This document shows positions 46,694 through 58,661 of a DNA stretch of 64,000 nucleotides, in pieces (position 1 is the first letter of the stretch; every line of letters begins with the position of its first letter). Both the position numbers and the translations under genes were made by a program. Under the pieces are notes generated by a model. The model was not told where the DNA came from. It saw only the letters and a list, made by a program, of their open reading frames with translations, and searched no databases. Source of the stretch: Triticum aestivum (lineage: Eukaryota > Streptophyta > Magnoliopsida > Poales > Poaceae); the NCBI RefSeq assembly GCF_018294505.1, contig NC_057801.1, positions 431,052,619 to 431,116,618 on the forward strand, written 5' to 3'.

Positions 46694-49600
46694 ATCTATT
46701 CTCGCTTTTATGCCTAGCTAGGGGCGTTAAATGATAGCGCTTGTTGTGAGGCAACCAAATTTTATTTTTGTTTCTTGCTTTTTCATTCTGTTTAGAAATA
46801 AATAATTCATCTAGCCTGTGTTTAGATGTGGTTTTATGTTTTAATTAGTGTTTGTGCCAAGTAGAACCTCTAGGATAACCTAAGGTGATAGTTAATTTAA
46901 TTCTGCTGAAAAGCAGAAACTTTTGCACCAACGAGAATAATTTTATTAAATCACAGAAACGTTATTTTTTGTTGATTGTTTTTGAAGTAGATCAATAAAC
47001 AAATTTCCCAGGACTTCCAATTTTGGTAGGATTTTTAGACTTCCAGAAGTATTTTAAAGGTACAGATTGCTACAGACTGTTCTGTTTTTGACAGATTCTG
47101 TTTTTCATGTGTTGTTTGCTTATTTTGATGCATCTATGGCTAGTATCGGGGGCTATGAACCATAGAGAAGTTGGAATACAGTAGGTTTAAAACCTATATA
47201 TATAAATAATGAGTTCATTACAGTACCTTATGTGGTGGTTTTTCTTTCTTGCACTAACGGAGCTTATGAGATTTCCTGTTGAGTTTTGTGTTGTGAAGTT
47301 TTCAAGTTTTGGGTAAAGATTTGATGGACTATGGAATAAGGAGTGGCAGGAGACCAAGCTTGGGGATGCCCATGGAACCCCAAGATATTCAAGGACAACC
47401 AAAAGCCTAAGCTTGGGTATGCCCCGGAAGGCATCCCCTCTTTCGTCTTCGTCTATCGGTAACTTGGAGCTATATTCTTATTCGCCACATAATATGTGTT
47501 TTGCTTGGAGCGTCCTGTATGATATGAGCCTTTGCTTTTTGGTTTACCACGATCATCCTTGTTGTACACACCTTTTAGGAGAGACACACTTGATTTGGAA
47601 TTGATTAGAATACTCTATGTGCTTCACTTATATCTTTTGAGCTAGATAATTTTCCTCCAGTGCTTCACTTATATCTTTTAGAGCACGGTGGTGGTTTAAT
47701 TTTGTAGAAATTGTTGATCTCTCATGCTTCACTTATATCATTTTGAGAGTATTTTAGAACAGCATGGTATTTTCTATGGTTATAAAATTGGTCCTAGAAT
47801 GATGGGCATCCAAGTTGGGTATAATAAAAACTATCATAGAAAGTGAATTGGATGCTATGATCAATTTGATGCTTGATAATTGTTTTGAGATATGAGGGCG
47901 GTGATATTAGAGTCATGCTAGTGCAGTAATTATGAATTTGAGTAATACTTGTGTTGAAGTTTGTGATTCCCGTAGCATGCACGTATGGTGAACCGCTTTG
48001 TGATGAAGTTGGAGCATAATTTATTTATTGATTGTCTCCTTATGAGTGGCGGTCGGGGACGAGCGATGGTCTTTTCCTACCAATCTATCCCCCTAGGAGC
48101 ATGCGCGTAGTACTTTGTTTTCAATGACTTGTAGATTTTTGCTAAGTATATGAGTTCTTTATGACTAATGTTGAGTCCATGGATTATACACACTCTCACC
48201 CTTCCACCATTGCTAACCTCTCTTGTGCCGCGCAACTTTTGCCGGTACCATACACCCACCATATACCTTCCTTAAAACAGCCACCATACCTACCTATTAT
48301 GGCATTTCCATAGCCATTCCTAGATATATTGCCATGCAACTTTTCACCGTTCCGTTTATTATGACACGCTCCATCATTATCATATTGCTTTTGCATGATC
48401 ATGTAGTTGACATCGTATTTGTCTTAAGGCCACCTTCATAATTCTTTCATACATGTCACTCTTGATTCGTTGCATATCCCAGTACACCGCCGGAGGCATC
48501 CATATAGAGTCACATATTGTTCTAAGTATAGAGTGTAATTCTTGAGTTGTAAGTAAATAAAAGTGTGATGATCTTCATTATTAGAGCATTGTCCCAAGTG
48601 AGGAAAGGATGATGGAGACTATGATTCCCCCACAAGTTGGGATGAGACTTCGGACTTTATAGAAATAAAAGAGGCCAAAGAAGACCAAATAAAAAAGGGA
48701 TAATTAGATTTATGCCCCTAGTTGTGTCCCACTCGTCTGTTTTACCCCTAATTCCCAAAAGTCACCGGTTATGTCCAAGTCACTTTGCTCCTCTTATACT
48801 TTTGCCCTTTGACCGTTTGACCGTCAGTTTGAAAACTTCATAACTAATTCATACTAAATCAGAAAAATGCAAATAAGATACCAAAATGTTCAGAAAAACA
48901 TCAACTATATGTCAGTGTCATTTGCATTCATGAAAAAAGTGTTGGAAAGTGTACATCCGAGTTTTAGCTCTTTTGATACCACCATTAATAGTGAACTCTA
49001 AAAACATTCAAAAAATTCAAAAAAATATGGTGGCAAAGAACAACAAATGTTCTAAGTGCTTGCCAAGTTTCATTAGGGAACGCCATTCGTGGAAGTCATG
49101 GCAAAAAAATAATCTATTTTGGAGTGCTGATTTTTTTTGCCACGACACCCATGAATGTTATTCCCTGATGAAACTTGGCAGGCACTTAAAACATTTGTCA
49201 TTCTTTGCCACCATTTTTTTTCAATTTTTTTGAACTCTTTTAGATTTTACTATTCATGGTGGTAGCATAAGAGCTAAAACTCAGATGGGCACTTTCCAAC
49301 ACTTTTTTCATGAATGCAAATGACACTGACATATAGGTGATGTTTTTCTGAACATTTTGTATCTTATTTGCATTTTTCGGATTTAGTATGAATTATTTAT
49401 GAAGTTTTCAAGCTGACGGTCAAACGGTCAAAGGGCAAAAGCATAAGAGGACCAAAGTGACTTAGACAGAACCAATGACTTTTGGGAATTAGGGGTAAGA
49501 CAGACGAGTGGGATACAACTAGGGGCATAAATCTAATTATCCCTAAAAAAGAGGCCAAAGAAGCCCAAATAAAAAAATGAGAGAAAAAGAGAGAAGGGAC

Positions 49601-50375
49601 AATGTTACTATCCTTTACCACACTTGTGCTTCAAAGTAGCACCATGATCTTCATGATAGAGAGCCTCCTATGTTGTCACTTTCATATACTAGTGAGAATT
49701 TTTCATTATAGAACTTGGCTTGTATATTCCAATGATGGGCTTATTCAAAATGCCCTAGGTCTTCGTGAGCAAGCAAGTTGGATGCACACCCACTTAATTT
49801 CTTTTGTTGAGCTTTCATATACCTATAGCTCTAGTGCATCCGATGCATGGCAATCCCTACTCACTCACATTGATATCTGTTATTGGGCATCTCCATAGCC
49901 CGTTGATACGCCTAGTTGATGTGAGACTATCTTCTCCTTTTTGTCTTCTCCACAACCACCATTCTATTCCACATATAGTGCTATGTCCATGGCTCACGCT
50001 CATGTATTGCGTGAAAGTTGAAAAAGTTTGAGAGTACTAAAGTATGAAAAAATTGCTTGGCTTGTCATCGGGGTTGTGCATGATTAAATACTTTGTGTGA
50101 TGAAGATAGAGCATAGCCAGACTATATGATTTTGTAGGGATAGCTTTCTTTAGCCATGTTATTTTGAGAAGACATGATTGCTTTGTTAGTATGCTTAAAG
50201 TATTATTACTCTTATGTCAATATGAACTTTTATTTAGAATCATTTGGATATGAACATTCATGCCACAATAAAGAATTTTACATTGAGAAATATGCTAGGT
50301 AGCATTCCACATCAAAAATTCTGTTTTTATCATTTACCTACTCGAGGATGAGCAGGAATTAAGCTTGGGGATGCT
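46694..50375. other. Element C non-coding 3' internal region, copy 2
   Basis: Homologous to 40019-42824, with the same PPT-like copies (about 47356 and 47410) and the PPT aagcttggggatgct at 50361-50375. It holds the inverted-repeat DNA insert at 48697-49543. No supported ORF. Confidence 0.65.
48697..49543. mobile_element. 847 bp long-inverted-repeat (foldback/MITE-like) DNA element
   Basis: The two halves are near-complete inverted copies: the left end reads gggataattagatttatgcc and the right end is its reverse complement, with arms of about 400 bp around a centre near 49120. Flanks are taaaaaa on both sides (48690-48696 and 49544-49550), a 7 bp candidate duplication, but the A-tract leaves 7-9 bp possible. 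It is absent from the corresponding place in copy 1 (near 41988-42016), so it inserted after the tandem formed, or is a copy-specific gain. No transposase is encoded. The superfamily is uncertain; Mutator-like is one option. Confidence 0.8.
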
Positions 50376-51942
50376 TGATACGTCTCCAACGTATCTATAA
50401 TTTTTTATTGTTTCATGCTATTATATTACCCGTTTTGGATGTTTATGGGCTTTACTTTACACTTTTATATCATTTTTGGGACTAACCTACTAACCGGAAG
50501 CCCAGCCCGAATTGCTATTTTTTGCCTATTTCAGTGTTTCGAAGAAAAGGAATATCAAACGGAGTACAAACGGAATGAAACCTTCGGGAGTGATCTTTTT
50601 GGAACAAACGCAATCCAGGAGACTTGGAAGGGACGTCAAGAAGCAGCCGAGACGGCCACGAGGCAGGAGGGCACTCCCTAGGGGGGTAGGCACCCCCCAC
50701 CCTCATGGGCCCCTCGTGGCTCCCCTGATCTACCTCCTTCGCCTATATATACTCTTGTACCCTGAAAACATCCAGGAGCACCACGAAAAACTATTTCCAC
50801 CACAACAACCTTCTGTATCCGCGAGATCCCATCTTGGAGCCTTCGTCGGCGCTCCGCCGGGGGGGAATCGACCACGGAGGGCCTCTACATCATCTCCAAG
50901 GCCTCTCCGATGAGTTGTGAGTAGTTTACGACAGACCTTCGGGTCCATAGTTATTAGCTAGATGGCTTCTTCTCTCTCTTTGAATCTCAATACAAAGTTC
51001 TCCTTGATCTTCTTGGAGATCTATTTGATGTAACTCTTTTTGCTATGTGTTTGTCGAGATCCGATGACTTGTGAGTTTATGATCAAGTTTATCTATGAGA
51101 AATAATTGAATCTCCTCTGAATTCGTTTATGTATGATTGGTTATCTTTGCAAGTCTCTTCAAATTATCAGTTTGGTTTGGCCTACTAGATTGATCTTTCT
51201 TGCAATGGGAGAAATGCTTAGCTCTGGGTTCAATCTTGTGGTGTCCTTTCCCAATGACAGCAGGGGCAGCAAGGCACGTATTGTATTGTTGCCATCGAGG
51301 ATAAAAAGATGGGGTTTATATCATATTGCATGAGTTTATCCCTCTACATCATGTCATCTTGCTTAATGCGTTACTCTGTTCTTATGAATTTAATACTCTA
51401 GATGCAGGTAGGAGTCGGTCGATGTGTGGAGTAGTAGTAGTAGATGCAGAATCGTTTTGATCTACTTGTTGAAGACGTGATGCCTATATACATGATCATG
51501 CCTAGATATTCTCATAAATATGCACTTTTCTATCAATTGCTCGACAGTAATTTGTTCACCCACCGTAATACTTATGCTATCTTGAGAGAAACCACTAGTG
51601 AAACCTATGGCCCCCGAGTCTATCTTTTATCATATAAATTTTCCATATACTTTTATTTGCATCTTTACTTTCCAATCTATATCATAAAAATACACAAAAT
51701 ATTTTTCTAATCTTATTATCTCTATCAGATCTCACTTTTGCAAGTTACCGTAAAGGGATTGACAACCCCTTTATTGCGTTGGTTGCGACTTCTTGTTTGT
51801 TTGTGTAGGTGCGTGGGACTTTAGAGGAGCCTCCTACTGGATTGATACCTTGGTTCTCAAAAACTGAGGGAAATACTTATGCTACTTTGCTGCATCACCC
51901 TTTCCTCTTCAAGGGAAAACCAACGCAGTGCTCAAGAGGTAG
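50376..51942 (+). repeat. Element C LTR 3, interrupted by S before its last 2 bp
   Basis: It begins TGATACGTCTCCAACGTATC and reaches ...aagaggtag at 51942. Its final ca appears at 63128-63129 after S and one ggtag copy. Total length with those bases is 1569 bp. TATA box ctatatatactc at about 50742-50753. Confidence 0.88.
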
Positions 51943-53347
51943 TGATACGTCTCCAACATATCTACTTTTCCAAACACTTTTGCCCTTGTTTTGGACTCTA
52001 ATTTGCATGATTTGAATGAAACTAACCTGGACTGACGCTGTTTTCAGCAAAACTGCCATGGTGTTGTTTATTGTGGAGAAAACAAAAGTTCTCGGAATGA
52101 CCTGAAAATCCACAGAGATAACTTTTGGAAAATATAAAAAATACTGGTGAAAGAATCAAGGCCAGGGGGCCCACATCCTGTCCACAAGGGTGGGGACGCG
52201 CCCTCTCCCCCTGGGCGCGCCCCCTGTCTCGTGGGCCCCCTGATGCTCCACCGACCTCAACTCCAACTCCATATATTCTATTTTGCGGAGAAAAAAATTA
52301 GAGAGAAAGTTTCATCGCGTTTTACGATACGGAGCCGCCGTCAAGTCCTAATATCTCTCGGGAGGGCTGATATGGAGTCCGTTCAGGGCTCTAGAGAGGG
52401 GGATTCGTCGTTGTCGTCATCATCAACCATCCTCCATCACCAATTTCATGATGCTCACTGCCGTGCGTGAGTAATTCCATCATAGGCTTGCTGGACGGTG
52501 ATGGGTTGGATGAGATTTACCATGTAATCAAGTTAGTTTTGTTAGGGTTTGGTCCGTAGTATCTACTATGTTCTGAGATTGATGTTGCTATGACTTTGCT
52601 ATGCTTAATGCTTGTCACTAGGGCCCGAGTGCCATGATTTCAGATCTGAACCTATTATGTTTTCATGAATATATGTGAGTTCTTGATCCTATCTTGCAAG
52701 TCTATAGTCACCTATTATGTGTTATGATCCGACGACCCCGAAGTGACAATAATCGGGATACTTCTCGGTGATGACCATAGTTTGAGGAGTTCATGTATTC
52801 ACTATGTGTTAATGCTTTGGTTCGGTACTCTATTAAAAGGAGGCCTTAATATCCCTTAGTTTCCACTAGGACCCCGCCGCCACGGGAGGGTAGGACAAAA
52901 GATGTCATGCAAGTTCTTTTCTATAAGCATGTATGACTATATTCGGAATACATGCCTACATTACATTGATGAACTGGAGCTAGTTCTGTGTCACCCTATG
53001 TTATAGCTATTACATGAGGAATCACATCTGACATAATTATCCATCACTGATCCAATGCCTACGAGCTTTTCACACATTGTGCTTCACTTATTTACTTTTT
53101 CGTTGCTACTGTTACAACTACTACAAAACTGCTATCTTTACTTTTGCCACTGTTACCATTACCATCATACTACTTGCTACTAAATACTTTGCTGCAGATA
53201 CTAAGTTATCCAGGTGTGGTTGAATTGTCAACTCAACTGCTAATACTTAAGAATATTCTTTGGCTCCCCTTGTGTCGAATCAATAAATTTGGGTTGAATA
53301 CTCTACCCTCGAAAGTTGTTGCGATCCCCTACACTTGTGGGTTACCA
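51943..53347 (+). repeat. Element S 5' LTR
   Basis: It begins TGATACGTCTCCAACATATC. It has a GC-rich self-complementary block (two ggcgcgcc-like cores, about 52190-52230) and a TATA-like ccatatattctattt near 52269. It ends gtgggttacca. Confidence 0.9.
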
Positions 53348-53358
53348 AGACTAATTTC

Positions 53359-53376
53359 TGGCGCCGTTGCCGGGGA
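53359..53376 (+). other. Primer-binding site, tRNA-Asp type (S)
   Basis: tggcgccgttgccgggga, identical to C copy 1, 11 nt after the LTR. Confidence 0.85.
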
Positions 53377-53425
53377 CCATAGCTCTATTCTTTGAGTCAC
53401 TTGGGATTTATATCTGTTGATCACC

Positions 53426-54236
53426 ATGAGGAACTTGAAAGATGAAAGAACCAAGATTTTTCCCTCAACTACGAGGGGAGGTAAGGAACTGCCATCTAGC
53501 TCTGCACTAGATTCTTCTTTTGTTTTGAGTAAGCTTGCGACACCTAAACCTGCTACTGCTTTGAATTCTGATATGTCACATGTTATTGATGATGCCACTT
53601 CTGCTATGCATGATACTTATGATGAAACTACTTCTGTGTGTGATACTACTATGCCATTAGGTGAATTTCTTGATGAACAACTTTCTAGGGTTAGAGAGAA
53701 TGAAACTATTAATGATGATATTATTGATGATAGTGATGACGAAAGTTCGCCCCTTGATTATGAATTGCCTGTTGTTCCTGAGGGTTATGTAATGGATGAA
53801 GAAGCTGCTAGAGCTATTTTTGCTTACAAAGATAGATATGATCTTAAGAAGTTATTAGCTAAATGGAAGCAGCAATCCCTTAATGCTAGAATGAAACCTC
53901 ACCCCGCTTTTGCTACTTCACCTATCTGTGTTACTGATAAGGATTATGAATTCTCTGTTGATTCTGAAATAATTACTTTGGTTGAATCTGATCCTTTTAT
54001 GGCTATGAATCTGAAACTGTTGTGGCACATCTTACCAAGTTAAATGATATAGCCACCCTGTTTACTAATGATGAGAAGTCTTGCTATTATTATATCCTTA
54101 AGATATTTCCGTTCTCATTAAAGGGTGATGCTAAGACTTGGTTTAATTCTCTTGATCCTGGTTGTGTGCGTAGTCCCCTGGATATGATTTATTACTTCTC
54201 TGCTAAATATTTCCCTTCTCATAAGAAACAAGCTGC
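53426..54236 (+). pseudogene. Element S gag, N-terminal part
   Basis: The ATG at 53426 opens MRNLKDERTKIFPSTTRGGK. After an acidic region (NDDIIDDSDDESSPLDYELP) a frameshift near 54020 moves coding to the frame with AHLTKLNDIATLFTNDEKS and the gag domain core LKIFPFSLKGDAKTWFNSLD, then YYFSAKYFPSHKKQA. The solo LTR interrupts at 54236 and the product resumes at 55869 (LREIYNFVKI). Confidence 0.82.
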
Positions 54237-55863
54237 TGATGTCTACTACACAACCTTCTTCTTGTAGACATTGTTGGGCCTGCAAGTGCACAGGTTTGTA
54301 GGACAGTAGCAAATTTTCCTCACGTGGATGACCTAAGGTTTATCAATCCGTAGGAGGTGTAGGATGAAGATGGTCTCTCTCAAACAACCTTGCAACCAAA
54401 TAACAAAGAGTCTCTTGTGTCCCCAACACACCCAATACAATGGTAAATTGTATAAGTGCACTAGTTCGGCGAAGAGATGGTAATACAAGTGCAAAAAAGA
54501 TAGTATATATAGGTTTTTGTAATCTGAAATTATAAAAACAGCAAGGTAACAAGCGATAAAAGTGAGCTTAAACGGTATTGCAATGGTAGGAAACAAGGCC
54601 TAGGGTTCATACTTTCACTAGTGCAAGTTCTCTCAACAATAATAACATAGATAGATCATATGACAATCCCTCAACATGCAACAAAGAGTCATTCCAAAGA
54701 CACTAATAGCGGAGAACAAACGAAGAGATTATGGTAGGGTACGAAACCACCTCAAAGTTATTCTTTCGGATCGATCTATAAAAGAGTTCGTACTAGAATA
54801 ACACCTTAAGACACAAATCAACCAAAACCCTAATGTCACCTAGATACTCCATTGTCACCTCAAGTATCCGTCGGCATGATTATACGATATGCATCACACA
54901 ATCTCAGATTCATCTATTCAACCAACACAAAGTACTTCAAAGAGTGCCCCAAAGTCTCTACCGGAGAGTCAAGAACGTGTGCCAACCCCTATGCATAGGT
55001 TCATGGGCGGAACCCGCAAGTTGGTCACCAAAACATACATCAAGAGGCACATGATATCCCATTGTCACCACAGATAAGCACGGCAAGACATACATCAAGT
55101 GTTCTCATAAAAGACTCAATCCAATAAGATAACTTCAAAGGGGAAACTCAATTCATCGCAAGAGAGTAGAGGGGGAGAAACATCATAAGATCCAACTACA
55201 ATAGTAAAGCTCGGGATATATCAAGATCGTGCCATAGAGGGAACACGAGAGAGAACACGAGAGAGAGAGAGATCAAACACATAGCTACTAGTACATACCC
55301 TCAGCCTCAAGGGTGAACTACTCCCTCCTCGTCATGGATAGCGCCGGGATGATGAAGATGGCCACCGGTGAAGGATCCCCCCTCCGGCAGGGTGCCAGGA
55401 AGGGCTCCCGAGAGGTTTTTGGTGGCTACAGAGGCTTGCGGCGGCGGAACTCCCGATCTATCTTGATATTCTATGGTTTTACGGTACGTAGGCATATATA
55501 GGCAAAAGAAGTCAGTCGGAGGGTGCTCGAGGGGTCCACGAGACAGGGGGCCGTGCCCTGTAGGGGGGGGGCTATCTCCTGGGCTCCTGGAGGATCTTCT
55601 AACTTGATCTCCAAACCTCCAGGATGATAATCTTCCAAAAAATCACGTTGCCGAAGGTTTCATTCTGTTTGGACTCCGTTTGATATTCCTTTTCTTCGAA
55701 ATACTGAAACAGGCCATAAAACAACAATATGGGCTGGGCCTCCGGTTAATAGGTTAGTCCCAAAAGTAATATAAAAGTGTATAATAAAGCCCATAATCAT
55801 TCAAAACACATAGTAATATAGCATGAATGCTTCATAAATTATAGATACGTTGGAGACGTATCA
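54237..55863 (-). mobile_element. Solo LTR in element S gag
   Basis: The insertion is 1627 bp, flanked by exact gctgc duplications (54232-54236 and 55864-55868). On the minus strand it begins TGATACGTCTCCAACGTATC and ends GTAGACATCA, with TATA box ctatatatgcctacg (about 55502-55488). There is no internal domain, so this is an LTR-LTR recombination product. Its first 25 bases nearly match the C LTRs, but the body differs, making it a distinct family. Confidence 0.88.
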
Positions 55864-55868
55864 GCTGC

Positions 55869-57866
55869 CTTGCGGGAAATATATAATTTTGTGAAAATCA
55901 AAGAAGAGAGTCTCCCACAAGCTGGGGGAAGCTTCTCCGATTACTTAATGCTTTGCCTGATCATCCTCTTAACAAAAATGAAATACTTGATATCTTTTAT
56001 AATGGACTAACCGATGCTTCCAAGGACTACTTGGATAGTTGTGCTGGTTGTGCTTTCAGGGAAAGAACAGTCGACCAAGCTGAATTACTATTGAATAATA
56101 TGTTGACTAATGAAAATAATTGGACTCTTCCTGAGCCAATTCCTAAGACAATTCCTGAGCCAATTGAGCCAACTCCTGAGCCTATTCCTAAACCAACTCC
56201 GAAGAAGAGGGGAGTTCTATTTCTCAGTCCTGAAGATATGCAAGAGGCAAAGAAATCAATGAAAGAAAAGGGTATTAAAGCTGAAGATGTTAAGAATTTA
56301 CCACCTATTGAAGAAATGCATGGTCTTAATATACCGCCTGTTGAAGAAATACATTGTCTTGATAACCCGACACGGGTAGTAAAGGTAAATTCTCTCTATA
56401 GATATGATAAAGTTGAAATTCCTTCTACTAAATTTCATAGCCCATGCTTAGATGAATTTGATGACTTTATGGCTAGACAAGAAAGTTTTAATGCTTATGT
56501 TGGTAGAGAATTAAAGAATAATGCTTTCGAGGTAGGACGCTTGAGTGATTATATGGCTAGAGTTAAAGGTGAACTTAAACTCATTAGCAAATATGCTTCT
56601 ATGGTTACCACTGAAGCTGAGCAAGTACATAAAGCTCAAAGTGATTTGCTCGATGAATTACATAATAAACATGACTTTGCTGTTAGAGTGGCTACTAGAA
56701 CTGGTAGAATGACTCAGGAACCTTTGTATCCTGAATGCCACTCTAAGAGAATCGAGCAGGATTCTCGGAGAAATAATTTAGAGGCACCTAGTTCTTCCAA
56801 AAAGAAGAAAAAGAAAAACGATAGGACTCTGCATGCTTCTAGTGAACCTGTTATAGACACACCTGAGAATCCCAATGATATTTCTATTTCTGATGTTGAA
56901 ACACAATCAGGTGATGAACATGAACCTAGTGATAATGTTAATGATAATGTTCATGTTGATGCTCAACCTAGCAAAAACAATGATGTAGAGATTGAACCTG
57001 TTGTTGATCTTGATAACCCACAATCAAAGAATCAACATTATGATAAAAGAGATTTTGTTGCTAGGAAGCACGGTGGAGAAAGAGAACCATGGGTTCAGAA
57101 ACCCACTCCCTTTCCTCCTAAACCATCCAAGACAAAGGATGATGCGGATTTTGAGCGCTTTGCTGAAATGATTAGACCTATCTTCTTACGTATGCGCTTA
57201 ACTGATATGCTTAAATTAAATCCTTATGCTAAGTATATGAAGGATATCATTACTAATAAAAGAAAGATACCGGAAGCTGAAATTTCCACCATGCTTGCTA
57301 ATTATACTTTTAAGGGTGGAATACCAAAGAAACTTGGAGACCCCGGGGTACCAACTATACCACGCTCCATTAAAAGAAACTATGTTAAAACTACTTTATG
57401 TGATCTTGGAGCCGGTGTTAGTGTTACGCCTCTCTCTTTATATCGTAGACTTAAATTGAATAAGTTGACACCTACTGAAATACCTTTGCAAATGGCTGAT
57501 AAATCAACTGCCATACCTGTCGGTATTTGTGAGGATGTGCCTATTGTGGTTGCAAATGTCACTATCTTAACGGACTTTGTTATTCTTGATATTCCCGAGG
57601 ACGATAGTATGTCGATTATCCTTGGTAGACCCTTTTTTAATACTGCAGGGGCTGTTATTGATTGCAACAAGGGCAATGTCACTTTTCATGTTAATGGTAA
57701 TGAGCATACGGTACACTTTCCGAGAAAACAACCTCAAGTTCATAGCATCAATTCTATTGGAAAAGTTCCAACTATTATTATTGGAGGTTTTGAATTTCCT
57801 CTTCTACTGTCAAGAAAAAGTATGATATTCTTATTATTGGGGATGTTCATATCCCTGTTGAGGTAA
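55869..57866 (+). pseudogene. Element S gag C-terminus and protease
   Basis: After a 1-base shift near 55925 a long open frame runs LPDHPLNKNEILDIFYNGLT, YLDSCAGCAFRERTVDQAEL, a Pro/Glu repeat (EPIPKTIPEPIEPTPEPIPK), a Lys-rich patch (SSKKKKKKNDRT) and ends in a retropepsin-like domain: TTLCDLGAGVSVTPLSLYRR with the catalytic Asp at 57402, then DDSMSIILGRPFFNTAGAVI. The protease motif looks intact. Apart from the solo LTR and two frameshifts this is the best-preserved gag in the window. No RT follows the stop at 57864-57866. Confidence 0.85.
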
Positions 57867-58661
57867 CCTAGTGTTATTCGAAATTTCTCCGGTTCCGTGT
57901 TATTCGGAATGAGTTTGTTAACAAGACTTGATCAACCTTGTTAGTGGATTCATTTTGATGATCATGAGATGGATGAAACTAGAAGGCACAACCTTCTGTA
58001 CCCTCTTTTTACTTTCTGTTATTTAGAATAAATAAACCAAAAATAGTATTATCTGTCTGTTTTCTGAATTATCCATGCAATAAAAAATATCCCAAAAATA
58101 AAAGTGCTCCAAATGCCCTGCAAATTTAGTATGATTTTTTATGGATTATTTGAGGATTTTAGGCACTGAAAACACTGCAAGGGGGGCAAGCACCTGGCCA
58201 CGAGGGTGGAGGGCGCGCCCACACCCCCTGGGCGCACTCCCTGTCTCGTGGGCCCACGATGGCCCCCCTCTACTTATTCATACACCCACACACTCCATCT
58301 TCCTCCCAAAAAAAATCCTCATCCTGCTCAAGCATAAGTTCTAGCTCATTTTGCTACGATTTTCGATCTCCTTGCTCAAAGCTCCATTCACAAAACTGCT
58401 TTGGGAGATTGTTGCTTGGTATGTGACTCCTCCATTGGTCCAATTAGTTTTTGTTCTAGTGCTTTATTCATTGCAGATTTTTGCTGCATAGGTGACCCTG
58501 TTCTTGAGCTTGCATGTCAAATTTATGAGGTCCCAAGTAATTCTAATGCATGATATAGGCTCTAGGCACTTGGAGGAGTAGTTGCTACCAATCTAGTTTA
58601 GTTTTATTCACTTTTATTTTGAAGTTACTAAAAATTTCAGAAATCTTTCAGAGAAAGAAAT
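57867..58661 (+). promoter_or_regulatory. Element S spacer with LTR-like GC block upstream of second ORF
   Basis: Between gag-protease and the second ORF. The part at 58195-58262 (cgagggtggagggcgcgccc, then ctgtctcgtgggcccac) closely resembles the GC-rich block in S's own LTR (52183-52242), and is followed by pyrimidine-rich leader and a possible intron donor gtatgtgac (about 58418). It may be an internal promoter for the downstream ORF. A TATA box is not clear. Confidence 0.45.

Larger units (their letters stand above)
36162..51942 (+). mobile_element. Element C: tandem LTR-internal-LTR-internal-LTR gag-only retrotransposon
   Basis: Three LTRs (36162-37718, 42825-44394, 50376-51942) alternate with two near-identical internal regions (37719-42824 and 44395-50375, the second longer because of an 847 bp inverted-repeat insert). 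The third LTR's final ca lies at 63128-63129, displaced by element S. Outer flanks gtgcg (36157-36161) and gtgtg (63130-63134) agree at 4 of 5 bases, so the whole array behaves as one insertion. Each internal region has a tRNA-Asp-type primer site, gag, a protease-like C-terminus and about 2.8-3.7 kb of non-coding DNA; no RT or integrase is present. Ty3/gypsy affinity is inferred from gag. Confidence 0.88.
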
